A stretch of DNA of 64,000 bases from Peltaster fructicola (taxonomy: Eukaryota > Ascomycota > Dothideomycetes): assembly GCA_001592805.2 (NCBI GenBank), contig CP051140.1, forward strand, positions 3,721,501-3,785,500, read 5' to 3'. This document shows, one piece after another, positions 32,190-43,917 of this stretch. Position 1 is the stretch's first letter. Each line of letters starts with the position of its first letter. The notes under the pieces are model-generated. The model searched no databases and was not told the DNA's origin. It saw only the letters and a list, made by a program, of their open reading frames with translations. The position numbers and the translations under genes are program-made.

Positions 32190-34183
32190 CTAAGCGTTGT
32201 TGCCAGTGCAGTCCTTGACAGCCTCGTTGAGAGGGATGAAGTCAGAATAGGATGGAAGCTCGCCCTTTGGTGGCTGAGATGCAGTGGAACCGTAGATCGA
32301 GATGTTGAAGCCTGGAAGGCTGTCGGACAGGACTGCGGTTCCGTCTGGACCAGCGATACGCCAGTAAAGGTTGGCCTTGAGGTATGGCACAACGAGAGCC
32401 TCAGACAGATCACTCAAAAGCTGTTGTCGAGAGCGAAGGTCAGGGATCGGGTCAGTGGCACCGAGGCAGCCACTGTGACGTTGTGCTCGGTCATGCCAGG
32501 CTGAGCCAAGACACCGACTGGGCCGATGAGGTTGGAGTCCTGGATCCACGAAGCTGGGTCTTCAGTGTTTGGCTTGCCGTTGAACAGGTAGATCTGGTAG
32601 GAGCCGTTCAGGGCATAACGTGGAGTCTGGATGTTGGCGACATACTGGAAGAGCGAGCCGTTGTTGGCCTGGATTGGGTTGACCAAGTCTGACACGGCAG
32701 TACTGACGTTCTGGATGGCAGCGGTCAGGTTGGACAATGGGTTGACGGTTGGGAGTGGAAGGCTGCCAGAGATGGAAGACGAGCTTGGGGAAGCGAAACC
32801 AGCAACGCTTGCAACGACGTTCTCGAGGTTGACAGGCTCTGGAGTACGCTTGGCCTGGGCTGGGGCTTCCTCCTCGTCGACCTCACGCTTGCTTGAGCCA
32901 GCTGTGGCCGTGGCACCTGGACCGTAGAGAGCGCTGACGTAGCCCTTGATGGCGGAAGCGCTGCCGTCACTGTTGGAGAACTCTGGGTAGGTGTACTTGA
33001 AAACGGTCCAATCGCGGACGTCGTTGGTGGTGTAGAAGTTGCCGGAGGTGTCCTTGTGCATTGGAGTCAACGGAGAGTTTTCGTCCTGCTGCGAGCCAGA
33101 TGGGATGGTCCAGGTGGAGTGTGGAGCGGTCTGGGAGCCGCCGTAGCTGCCTGGGTTGATTGTCTGCCAGAGAGCAAAGATACGATCAACGTTGGCGTGG
33201 TGAAGCCAGAAGACTGGGTCGAAAGCTGCGGTAGAAAGGTAGGTCATGTGGCCAGCAGAGACGGAAGAAGATGGAACACCACCAGTGGTGGTGTGCACAG
33301 TGTTGTGGATACCCTCGAGAGAGTTTGAGCAAGAGGTAGAGCTTGAACCGGCATCGTCGTTGGAGAAGTGGAGGTAGTCTGTGCAAGTCGAGAACAGCTG
33401 CCAGACCTGATCCTGGAGCGATGAACGGATGTTGTTGAAGGCGCTGACGAGGCTTGAAGTCTGGGAGACTGCGCTGGCATCGTTGGTGTTTGGGTAACGG
33501 TAGGTGTACTTCCAGTTGCTGACGAATGGGTAGTAGACCAATCCACTGTTGTCCTGGAAGGAGTAACGGAAGAGAGGGTTGATGATGGTCTGGGTGCCTG
33601 AGTCGGAGGTGACACTGACGTACTTCATTGACATGAGGGCTGGGAAGTTGTTGTAGCCTGGCTTTGGAGCTGCAGCCCAGTCCCAGTATGGCCATCGCAT
33701 CTGCGACGCTGCGCTACGAATGACATCGGCACCGTCTCCAGTCCAGCTGTTTGCGATGTCGTTGACGATTGAGAGGAATTGCTGCTCGAACAGGGCAACG
33801 TAGACACGGTGCCATGCTGGGAAGAGAACAGAGTCGTGTGGGCAATATCCGTCAGAGCTGCATCCAGAGCACTCTCCTACACCATCCCAGTCAACTCGTG
33901 GGACTCCGTGAATACCAGCGATCTGGTAGTATGACAGCTTGTCGCTCTCCGACATCGACTGGAACTTTTGCAATGCTAGAAGAAGGAGTGTGTATTGGTT
34001 GGGTCGGTTCCAGTACATCTGGCGGATTTCCAATCGTGGGTAGACTGGGCCTGATGGGCCAGTGACGGCAGTGTATCCTGACTGTCTCTTTTCATTGTGA
34101 AGCTCCTGGTGCCTGTGGTGAGGAATGGCGAAGACTGAAGAGATGGCAACTGAGGCCGACAGAATAAGGGTGGAAAACTTCAT
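32190..34183 (-). CDS. Secreted tyrosinase (polyphenol oxidase), 650 residues
   Basis: Two exons, 34183-32462 and 32420-32190. A 41-bp GT-AG intron with CTGAC branch candidates removes an in-frame TGA and restores the family's C-terminal domain (VVPYLKANLYWRI and LPSYSDFIPLNEA). A signal peptide is present (MKFSTLILSASVAISSVFA). CuA ligands are His92 (IHGVPR), His116 (CPHDSV) and His125 (FPAWHR); CuB ligands are His293 and His297 (GIHNTVH) and one His of FWLHHANVD (328/329). After the catalytic domain there is a KREVDEEEAPAQAKR stretch with dibasic sites, fitting proteolytic removal of a C-terminal latency domain, as known for fungal tyrosinases. It oxidises phenols to quinones, a step toward melanin-type pigments. 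The 5' flank is CT-rich and codon use is biased, suggesting strong expression. Confidence 0.93.
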
Positions 34184-36133
34184 GATCGCTTATTAATCGA
34201 TGATGTTGTGCCAGTTGATGTGTACGAAACGACTGAATATGCTGAAAGAGCGTGTAGGAAGTGTTCCCTGTGGTCGGTGTGTGGTTAAACGAATGTCAGC
34301 ATTGAATATATGCAATAATGGAAAGAAAATGAGAGAGCTGCTCGAATGAACAGGTGAAATTGAAGTAGGAGAAGAGGTGTAGTTTGAGAGAGAGTCAGAG
34401 GCAGTCAAAGGACAAGAGAGACGGTGCCCATCAGCACGCACGCAGCGCTCCACTGGTCCGGGGGGTCCCAAACGGCGTCCCGTTCGAAGCTCTATCCCAT
34501 GGAGGCAAGAGGTGAGATTTGGTGGAGCGCTAAAGGAGCAGTACGAGAAGAGGCGTTGGATGGATCTGTCGCTAAAGACGTTTCATCTCCAACAAACTCT
34601 CCTATCCACGTTCATTGATCGGCACTGCTCTGCCGGTTCGACGGTCGCGTTCCATTCATCAAGCCATCGACAGACAGGCCTGAGCCTCGTAGCGATGGTC
34701 TGTACGGACACAACGCGAGATGAGTAGGCGCCGATACGCTGTGCGACTGAAGGACGGACAATGGATTATGGCTCGCGTACCTGAAAAATTGGCGTCAGGT
34801 ACAAAGCGCACTAGAAGCAGCTGACCCTGAGGATAGGACGAGCTGATTGGCCGACAGCGCCTCTCATAATCTCGACCCGTGGATCACCAAGAATAACGAA
34901 TCGTCTCGCTTTGTGTGTAGACGCGCGGTCTCTACTGTGGAGGACAACCTCGTATCAAAGGAGGTCTGTCAAGGCCGCGAGATCTCTTTGTGCGATCGTG
35001 AGAGGTCTGAAATGACGCAGAGTGTGCCATGCCCTTTGACGTTGCCGTTCAGAGGATCCTGGTTCTCCTGATACCTTATTTTTGGTCAGTGGCGCTTTGT
35101 GGTACATCAGATGCAAAGAGCCGGGCTTGTAAGCGTCAAGCACGTTGCAACAGACAGCTGCTGTAGCACTTCAGCCACGTCAGAGCTTTGCGTGAGAGCG
35201 GTAAGGATTTGGTGGTGCTGCTGTAGGAATCGACAATCCCTGCGGAGACCATGGCTGTCTTGGTGGCCGTGCCAGTCAGATGCGGCTGGATCACGAGCTG
35301 GATCTGCAAGTACATATGGCGATGTCATGATGCTATAGTCGTCTGTCAGCAAGGACTGGGAGCAGTCAAGATACGTTGACCGAGCTCGCAAGCTGCAGAG
35401 GTGGTGTGTGCTCCATTGATTGTGCTTCATGACGATAGTTCACTCGGTTGTATTGGCACCTTCGACAGCTGCGCGCCAATCTGCCATGATCCGACTCGCG
35501 TATGACTTGTTACGCATACCTACAACGATCTCAATCTAGTCAGGCTATTTCGAAGTCGCTAGAAGCAGATCGCAATGACCCTATCGCATATGAACAACAT
35601 AACGAACACTAGCAGGACTAGACCTCTTTATATCGACAGTGTGACCTGGAGCAAGGTCAATCTGAGGGCTCTACCATCCCCTAGAGCATTCGGAGCCAAG
35701 CCGATCTGCAAAGCGATGTGCGCAACGGCGATCATAACTGATTGTGAGACCAGCGAGGTGATGTGGCCTATGTTGTGCCCAAGGGCAGTGCATGGATCGC
35801 ACTTCAGCAGGTGTCTGCTGTGCTTCGCGCCTGTGATCGCACAGCTCTCCAGAAGCAAGATCGTTCAAGCAAGAGACGAGATATAGCTTAGGGAACGCGA
35901 CAATTCGTTGTCGATACCAGTTGTACCAATATCTGCTCGGGTATCAGCTGTTACAACTTACGTAGCCTCAATGCGCAGCGACGTGGAAATTACCTTGGAT
36001 TGCATCCTAGTACTGAGCAATGCTGCCATTCGTAACAGGCTTGAGCTGTGCAGGCTCAGGTCACAACACTCGTGTCAGTCCGCAGGCAGACGGGCAGATA
36101 CTGAATACACGCTCGAGAGTGGAAATGGTTGTT
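34184..36133. other. Long intergenic region upstream of tyrosinase
   Basis: Nearly 2 kb. The first 200 bp next to the tyrosinase start is pyrimidine-rich on the coding strand, as in strong fungal promoters. Several weak ORFs occur, including a reverse frame at 35107-35430 (107 residues, with MTSPYVLADPARDPAASD) and opposing frames near 35575-35886; none has a recognised motif, and I do not call them genes. Confidence 0.35.
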
Positions 36134-37057
36134 TCATTGAGCAGAGGGCTTGCTATTTCTTCGTGTCTCGTAAGGATGCTCATTACTCGTCGCATTCGTC
36201 GTCGGAGCGTTGTCTTTTCGATCAGCCTCAGGCGACGTCTTGTTATGTTGTTCATCAATGGTGTCCTGCCAAGGACTGTATGGTGCTGCAACGCTGAACT
36301 CTCGCCCTTTGTTCGGTTGAAAGGGTGCTGTACCCGGATGCCGCCGTAGCTGCTCATGCATCACGTCCAGTGGCTCGCCCATGATATTGTACTTGTCCCA
36401 GTTGATATGCGGCATGCGTACCACGTTCTGTGGTCCAGGTAGAGTCCGCAAAGACGGACTGCCATTCACCGGTGTCTCATTATCGACGCCGTCCAGCTCT
36501 GCTCCTCCTCTGGCATCGAGCACATCCTGCGCACTACCAAAGTCATGTCGCTTCTCTTTCACACGTCCCGCAACGAGCTCTTGTGTAAAGCGTTCGGGAT
36601 CGGCCAGGAGCCTGTTCCTGATCTCCTCCAGAGACCTTATGTCGTCGCGAGCTTGCTGTCTTTGGAACTGCAGAGAAGAAATCGCCGCTCTTAGTGCCAG
36701 TCCATCTATAGATTCATCGCTCGAAAATGGTTGTGATGGTGGCGCCGGCACCAACTCGGTAGGCGCTATCGTTTTCGTGCTTGTCTCGCCATTCTGCTGT
36801 GCTGATGATTGCTGTGTGGATGAATCCACGGTCGTCTTGGCTGCTGGTTGTTCTATGACCGCAGGGATCGCGGGAATCGCAGGATGCACCTTGGGTGTGA
36901 TAGGGCTATATTCTGGAGCGCCTGGTGATGCTTCGCGCTTCTGTATGCTGTCTGCCGTGGTTGACAATTGCTGTACGTTGTTGAGTTGAGGTTGGAAGTC
37001 ACAGGTTGGGAGCTGAGGTGGTTTGATCGCCAGCGGCATCGCATGGGCCGTGCGCAT
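36134..37057 (-). CDS. Conserved Pezizomycotina protein of unknown function
   Basis: The reverse frame is open from 37216 to the stop at 36134. I place the start at 37057 (MRTAHAMPLAIKPPQLP) or six codons later; the upstream 53 codons look like leader. The first half is Pro/Ala/Thr-rich and disordered. A central helix (LQFQRQQARDDIRSLEEIRN, then LLADPERFTQELV) is followed by a conserved short motif, PGPQNVVRMPHINWDKYN with GEPLDVMHEQLRRHPG, which I recognise from uncharacterised filamentous-fungal proteins. The tail is polar and basic. There is no catalytic motif, signal peptide or membrane segment. A nuclear scaffold role is conceivable but unsupported. Confidence 0.7.
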   Translation of the reverse strand: MRTAHAMPLAIKPPQLPTCDFQPQLNNVQQLSTTADSIQKREASPGAPEYSPITPKVHPAIPAIPAVIEQPAAKTTVDSSTQQSSAQQNGETSTKTIAPTELVPAPPSQPFSSDESIDGLALRAAISSLQFQRQQARDDIRSLEEIRNRLLADPERFTQELVAGRVKEKRHDFGSAQDVLDARGGAELDGVDNETPVNGSPSLRTLPGPQNVVRMPHINWDKYNIMGEPLDVMHEQLRRHPGTAPFQPNKGREFSVAAPYSPWQDTIDEQHNKTSPEADRKDNAPTTNATSNEHPYETRRNSKPSAQ

Positions 37058-37216
37058 CACACCAAGCCGGATATGGCTTTGCGCAGCCGTGATACCTCTA
37101 TGCAGTACAATGAGTACGTGGAATGGTAGTGAGTCTCTGGCGGAATTGTGCTTGTGTGTCGCACATGTGCGAGGTGGCAATGATTGATGTGCTTGAGCAA
37201 AGAATCTATTAATCAA

Positions 37217-37442
37217 GAGATATTCTCGCGCGGGGTGAATGCTGATTTGGTGGATCGACGGCTAGAGTAGGCTATTTGATATTCAGCAGGGCTATACAGT
37301 TTGTATACATGTAAGCTGGGAGGGCAGGCTATGACCACAGTGACGCACGATATAGAATCTTTCGGTCGCTCAGGTAAAAGCTCTTGCATCGTTTCGTGGG
37401 TTTAACGCTCAATATGCCATGCTGTCTTCCTCACCAAACACC
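37217..37442. other. Spacer between two reverse-strand genes
   Basis: The short upstream region of the gene at 36134-37057, preceding a three-copy degenerate repeat that runs into the SPT2 stop codon. No coding content is supported. Confidence 0.4.
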
Positions 37443-37592
37443 AGATCAATCCAACAATTCGTTCATAGCAATGCTTCTGTGCTGCAATTCATAGCGATCC
37501 AAACTCGTTCGTCAGCAGCGTTTCTCAACCACTGCAGCACAGATCAATCCAAGTATCTGTTCGTCAGTAACGTTTCTTTGCTGCTGCAGCAC
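37443..37592. repeat. Three-copy degenerate ~50-bp tandem repeat over the SPT2 stop codon
   Basis: Three consecutive segments, 37443-37490, 37491-37540 and 37541-37592, align with shared blocks gatc(c/a)atccaa, ttcgttc(a/g)t, gcgtttct or aacgtttct and a terminal ctgcagcac-like end. The third copy contains the SPT2 stop codon and its last codons (Ala-rich then KKRY). Confidence 0.6.
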
Positions 37593-38613
37593 TGTCGTTG
37601 AGTGCCATAAGCTTTTGCTTGCGCTCCAGTTTCTCCTTGCGTCGTCGCTCCTCCAGCTCCAGCTCTCTTTGATCCTCCTGCCGCGCAAAACGTTCCGCTC
37701 GTCGATCTTCTTCCATTATATCGTCAAAGCCGGCCTCTTCCATGTCAGATTCGGACTCATAGTCCTGCTCTTCATCCTCGGCATCGAGATCAGACCAGGA
37801 AGCATAACCACCATATTTGTCTTGCCTTATCTCTTTCCGCTTGTGCTTCAGAGCTGGCTTCGTGTCAGGCTTTGCACGCATCGTGCCGATAGTCGACAAG
37901 TCGTCCTTTGGCCTGCGTACGGGTTTCCCTTCAGCATTCCTGTCTATCCCACCAAGTCGAGCAGTGCCGAGCTTGGCATTGCCGATATTGAGATTGCCTC
38001 TGCGCATTTGTTTATCCTCTTCCTTTGCTGCTAGCTTCATCCGCTCCCGCTCTTTCTTCTTCATAACCTCAGTCGCCTTATGCTTGATGGTGTTCGGCCC
38101 TGCAGCCTTGATAGCCTCTTGTGCTGCATTTGCTTTGGCCAGCAACGATGCAAAACCGCGTTTCGCTGGAGCTGACGCGGTGGAGGCTGCAGCAAGCTGT
38201 GCCTTTGGTGGTATCGTCGCACCTGTCGTGCCATTCTGTTGTAGTCTGGCTGCGGGAGCCTTCGAGGCTGGTGCTTTCAGCTCCGTCTTCGTTTTCATGT
38301 TCCCAGGAAGAGGCGCTGGCTTGCCCGGAACAGCAGGGCGCGATGACTCACTCTTGACACCAACAAGAGAGCGTGACTCAGTCTCGATTGTAGGAGGCGG
38401 CCGGAGGCTCTGTTTCGAAGGCTTTGGACTCAGCTTGACTGCCTTTCTTGCGCCGGCGGGTTGGTCGCCCAGTTTCCGTTTGTTACTCGCGGCTGTCCTC
38501 GATCGCTGTATCAAAGCATCGGTGACACTCTGTCCCGTACCTCCAGGAGTGTTGTCACTCTCTCGAGCCTTGCCATCTTGAAGCGAGGAAAGGATTGCGC
38601 TGAACGACTGCAT
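37564..38613 (-). CDS. SPT2: SPT2-family chromatin protein, 349 residues
   Basis: A reverse frame is open from 38670. I favour the Met at 38613 (MQSFSAILSSLQDGKA), which matches the short N-terminal block of fungal Spt2 proteins; the upstream 19 codons contain a good donor-like GTGAGT and could be leader. Long Lys/Pro/Ala-rich disordered stretches follow. The C-terminal SPT2 domain is intact: KRKEIRQDKYGGYASWSDL, the acidic run DAEDEEQDYESESDMEEAG, and the Arg/Glu-rich helix from DIMEEDRRAERFARQED to KQKLMALND. Spt2 is an H3-H4 histone chaperone that restores nucleosomes behind RNA polymerase. The protein ends in Ala-Lys-Lys-Arg-Tyr inside a degenerate repeat. Confidence 0.88.
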   Translation of the reverse strand: MQSFSAILSSLQDGKARESDNTPGGTGQSVTDALIQRSRTAASNKRKLGDQPAGARKAVKLSPKPSKQSLRPPPTIETESRSLVGVKSESSRPAVPGKPAPLPGNMKTKTELKAPASKAPAARLQQNGTTGATIPPKAQLAAASTASAPAKRGFASLLAKANAAQEAIKAAGPNTIKHKATEVMKKKERERMKLAAKEEDKQMRRGNLNIGNAKLGTARLGGIDRNAEGKPVRRPKDDLSTIGTMRAKPDTKPALKHKRKEIRQDKYGGYASWSDLDAEDEEQDYESESDMEEAGFDDIMEEDRRAERFARQEDQRELELEERRRKEKLERKQKLMALNDSAAAAKKRY

Positions 38614-39060
38614 GATATGGTCAGTCCTGCACGTGGCACTAACCTCGCAAGACTCACCGACATTGCTCATAGATAGTGATGCTGTCCGACAGCGCTACGC
38701 TGCTGCTAGTGATGTGTGTTATTGCACAGTCATGACAACAGGCTGCAAGCGGTTTGTCAACAATGACACAGTGATTACACGTGCCAAAGATAATGTCGAA
38801 CAGCAACGACTTTTGTCACAGCCTCTTTCGAAGTCTTGGCTTGTGGGTCAAAGCCGCACTCTCGTGACTGGAAATTTGGCGGTGACTACAACAGGACACA
38901 ACTACATCAAGAACTTGAAGATTCAGTCTGCGCCCAACTGCGCTTAAATCGATTGAATCTCTCGTTCCTCTCAAGCACTCAAACAAGCAAGTCTACCAGT
39001 AAGGACACCAACGCGATCGCACACAACACAACCTGACTGGATTTGCAGATCTACATCAAA
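38614..39060. other. Divergent promoter region of SPT2 and RPP2
   Basis: About 450 bp separating the two divergent genes. The 5' flank of RPP2 is pyrimidine- and A-rich near 38990-39060. No gene is supported. Confidence 0.4.
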
Positions 39061-39455
39061 ATGAAGCACCTAGCGGCATACCTCCTCCTTGGCCTTGGTG
39101 GTAACACCTCGCCATCCGCAGAGGACATCAAGGAGGTTCTCGGAGCCGTCGGCATTGAGGCTGACGAGGAGAGATTGACTTCTCTTCTCAAGGAGCTCGA
39201 GGGCAAGGACATCAACGAGGTGAGATCGCATGGGACTACACAAGCACGAACAATCCCTGATAACCGTAACAGCTCATCCAGGAGGGTTCTACTAAGCTCG
39301 CATCTGTTCCATCAGGAGGTGCAGGTGGTGCTGCAGCAGGTGCCGGAGGTGCAGCAGCTGTCGCTGACGGTGCTGCCGTTGACGAGAAGGCTGAGGAGAA
39401 GGAAGAGGAGAAGGAGGAGTCTGACGAGGACATGGGCTTCGGTCTCTTCGACTAA
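39061..39455 (+). CDS. RPP2: 60S acidic ribosomal protein P2
   Basis: Two exons, 39061-39219 and 39273-39455, with a 53-bp intron; 113 residues. P2 dimerises with P1 on the uL10 stalk of the large ribosomal subunit and recruits translational GTPases. The N-terminal dimerisation domain [19 protein letters not shown], the Ala/Gly hinge and the invariant acidic tail ending [12 protein letters not shown] are all present. The intron lies at the end of the helical domain, after KDINE. Next downstream, 329 bp away in the same orientation, is RPS15. Confidence 0.97.
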
Positions 39456-39783
39456 GCGCGCCATCAGTGCTGCATCTCTTTAAGCATGTAGCTGGCGAAC
39501 GAATGTCAAGTCAAGTCAACCACAATTGTGTGCCGAATTGTTCTAATTTGCCGTTGTGCCTCCTGTCTGGTGACCACGTACATCTCTCACATCGATGATT
39601 GTTTGACCACCCTTGGTACCACTCCTATAATGCGCTCTGCCATCGGCATCATGCATGCAGAGTGTTTGATCGATAATGCCAAGAGCGGCTACATCCGTGC
39701 TAAGCGAGCCACTTGACAATTTCACACAACATCAGAATACCCACCACGCGAACGCTTCTGCTTTCACATCACACATCGCAATC

Positions 39784-40505
<722 letters not shown>

Positions 40506-40787
40506 ACGACATGCATGGGAACAGGCGTAGGAAGCCATGGCGAATTTGCATTTGTACGTAGTCTGCTAAATTCAGACCTCTACAATTCATTCTTGACGAT
40601 CTTCATATTGTAACCTCATGTCCTGCCCCATCCCATGTGTTCTCACGATATAACGTAGCTGCACGATCTTGAGGGTGTAGTGTCCGTGCACCGATATAAC
40701 TTCACTTACAAGCTAATTGCTCATCCTACCACTCTCCACGAATATACTCTCGGATACTCTGCTGCACACAAGCTCGCGCTCCTCGCC

Positions 40788-43311
40788 ATGCCTACGCTCA
40801 GAGGTATCGAGTGCACGATCGAGCTGGCCGATGCACCACTGAACGAGCACCACACGAGGTACCGGGACAAATACGTCGAATGCTACATCGCTGCACCTGA
40901 CAGCGATTACTCTTTCACCATCCATGCGACCTCGTCAGAGTATATTGGCGAGGGTCTGTCAGTGTTCGTGTTCATCGACGGCGACTACCAGTGTAATCGC
41001 AACGTGCCTATGCCTCCTCGAACCGCTAGCAACGTCAGGTCCTCCGCTGCGCTCACCGCCGAGTTTCGTCTTCGACAAAAGGAAGAGAAACTGTCCGATG
41101 GCAGTTTCGTTGGACGAGAATGGTCCTTTGCCCATCTTGTGACTAGTAAGAGTGAAGAAGGGAGTCTAGAAAACCACTAATAGCTCGCCAGCGAAACAAG
41201 ATGCCAAGCGAAATCGACATTATGAGGCAAACGTCGGCAAGGTCGAGGTTATCTTCCTACGATGTCTGTACAACGATAGTGTCCTGGCTTCAAATTCGAA
41301 CGGTGCAGCAGAAAGACCTGTGGCAAAGGCATCACAAGCACACAATGTCAGAGCACCAACAGCCAAGACAATGCCAGCGAAGGTGGTACAAGCGATGGCT
41401 GCACCACCGAAGATCGGCTCCATGAAGAGCGCAGCGAACGCCGTTGCTGCTAGATCAAAGGTCGGCTCTGCCACGGCTGCGTCGAATGCTGCTAGCGCTG
41501 GACTGATGGGTATTGGCGAGTTGTTTGATGGGTCAAACGATAGAGTCTCGAATACCAAAGTCAGCTCTCTAGAGGCTGGAATCATTGATCACTCCATCTC
41601 TGGATCGAGTGCCTTAAGCATGCTGCTTCCCGGCCCATCGCGTACTGATCAGCTCGATGGTAGCCAAGGTGACAGAACATATCGATATCTCCCAGATGGC
41701 TACTATCAGAATCTTTACAGGCCAAAGCGTATGCTTAGACATGATGCACCTCAGCGAGCATGGCATGGAGAAGCCTACAGGGACTGGAGTCCAACGTCCA
41801 ACGACCACGCAAGATACCTGGACGTCGTTTATCGACGATCGGACCAGCGAACTCAATCAAAAGCCGTCAGGATCGCATATGTTCTCGAGGAGAGGCGAGC
41901 TCTAAAAGCGATTGGCCTTGATCCTGATGCACTCATCAAGCTGATCGGAAAGGATGAAAAAGTATCGTCCATCGACTTCGCAAGAATGTCGCCGGAGCAG
42001 ATCCAATACGTATGTTTTTGTTATTGCATGGCGGAGCGTTACTAATGCCATAATCAGCTACAGAAGGCCATCAAGAGAATGACCCGCGACGAGTCAGATG
42101 ACTCAAGCGCATCAAGTGGTTCAAGTGATTCAAGGGATTTGAGTGAGTCCAGTGAGTCTAGTGAGGACCGCAGGTACGCAGCTCTTGGATCTACTCAAGA
42201 TCAACGGCTAATGTGACATAGTCGCCCATCGAAGAAGCAAAAGAAGAGCAGCAAACAGAATGGCGACACTACCACTGGTGTAGGCTGGGGAGATCAGCCC
42301 AATTTGAACGAAAAGCAGGCCAAGAAGCCGTCGAAGAAAGACCGCAAGTCGAAAAGAAAGAAGAAAGCAGAGCAGTCAAGCGATAGTTCGGCCAGCGAGA
42401 AGGTTGCAGAACAGCAGAGTGGTGGCCAAGAAAGTGCTGCAAGCAACAATGAGAAAGACAATGCGTGGCCTTCGACTGGCTCTCAGTCTGCTGACGCTGC
42501 CGCAGCCCCAGGTGCTTGGCCGACAGGTTCACAAAAAGATGAAACACCTCAGCAGCAAGGGTTCACCCCAGTCACCGATGACAAACCTGAGCAAGCAACC
42601 GCAGGTGGTCAGCAACCACAACCTGGATGGAGGTCGCAGAAAGGCTCAAATGTTCAGCAACCTCCTCAGAGCTCAAGCAAATCGAGTGCGAGCACTTTCA
42701 ACCAACGATACTGGTCGAACTGGGACAAACGAGCAACTGGTCGTACACTGACGAGTACTCGCCTTGAGACGACGCCGCAGAAGGCTCGATCGCCTTACAT
42801 CTACTCAGCACCTGCACTACCAGCAGTCAACGCAGCAAGCAAGCTGAACACTGATCGCGCTGTCAAGATCGGCAGAGGTGCAGCGTACGGCCACAAGAGC
42901 GCTCGGCCGGAGTATATCGACACGATGGAGTCGCCATATGCCGTCTTCACATTCAAGTACTGTAGTCGAGAGAAGCTCGAGCAAATGCTCCGTCGAAGCA
43001 TCGAGGATGACTCTGTCGGAGTCATACAGAAGGCAGAGAAGCAAAAGTTGCTGAGCATGCCGAAGGAGGATCTGGCTGAGGAATTGATGAGGTTGAGGCT
43101 CGCTGGTGCCTTGCCGCAAGGACAAGCTGCTGCTACATATCCGAAGGCAAGCAAAAAGATGAATTCCGTCGTCAAGGCTCCAACTTGGCCCACGGCGAAA
43201 GACCAAGGTAGTCCAGCAGAGAAGAGTGCGCCGACTGAGGCGAAAGCACCAGCTGACAATGCGAGATGGGTTCCAACACCAGCAGCTGGCGTTGGCGCTA
43301 CCCTATGGTAG
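40788..43311 (+). CDS. DUF7918-like fungal protein with long disordered tail, 793 residues
   Basis: Four exons, 40788-41145, 41192-42009, 42058-42173 and 42222-43311, with introns of 46, 48 and 48 bp. The start MPTLRGIECTIELADAPL is chosen because the conserved domain begins there. The N-terminal ~170 residues match the beta-rich domain found at the start of many fungal proteins (DUF7918): VECYIAAPDSDYSFTIH, GLSVFVFIDGDYQCNRN and, after the first intron, KVEVIFLRCLYNDSV. The rest is mostly disordered: Ser/Asp runs such as SASSGSSDSRDLSESSESSE, a Lys-rich patch SKKDRKSKRKKKAEQ and Gln/Pro/Thr stretches, then an ordered helix near the end (FKYCSREKLEQMLRRSIED). Function unknown; a nuclear location is suggested by the basic patch. 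Confidence 0.82.
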
Positions 43312-43917
43312 TTCGATCATGCATGGGTAGCGATCAAGAACAGTCCTCAGTCTCACGATAAAGATAGAATGAGGCCTTTCTATCGACAGTGGTACGATCG
43401 TTCCATAAGGCTGTTGTACGCCCTCTTAGTGCTTTCCTATACGGGCTTAGTCCTAAAAGCAGCGAGCTTTAACATTCGTCACACAAGAATGAGGCCGCCC
43501 TGAAAGTAAGCTTTGCTATTGCATGATGCGTGTGGACACGAGCGTCGAGTGTGTCTGCCTTTTTCTCCCACTTGAGCCGGGGTGTATTGAAGCTGTTGGC
43601 TCATCATGCATCCTGCCGTCTTCCACGACAAGTCCCCTGCTACACCACCTTCATGATCTCCAGCCAAAATGAGGCGAGCATGACACCGGAGGACATGCTG
43701 CGTTGTTCATCGATTCCTTCTAATCAAGCATATGGATCTGCAGGCGCTCGTTCTTTCTTCATCGCTACACCGTCGAACATTGGGCGCCGACGCTACCCAG
43801 CTGTCGTCGATCAGACATCTTGTCTTACACCATACTGCTCCATGCTAAGCCACCGCCTCGTCTGAGCACTGGCCGACCCTCATAGAAGCGCAGCCGTTGA
43901 GCTTGCTACGAAAGACA
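43312..43917. other. Intergenic region
   Basis: It separates two forward genes. A 112-codon forward frame at 43530-43865 is Ser-rich and unsupported. No other content is seen. Confidence 0.4.

Noticed and set aside
35575-35886. Forward ORF of 103 codons and an opposing hydrophobic reverse ORF
   Set aside because: Both frames are open in the same stretch, neither has a known motif and no splice sites support a larger gene.
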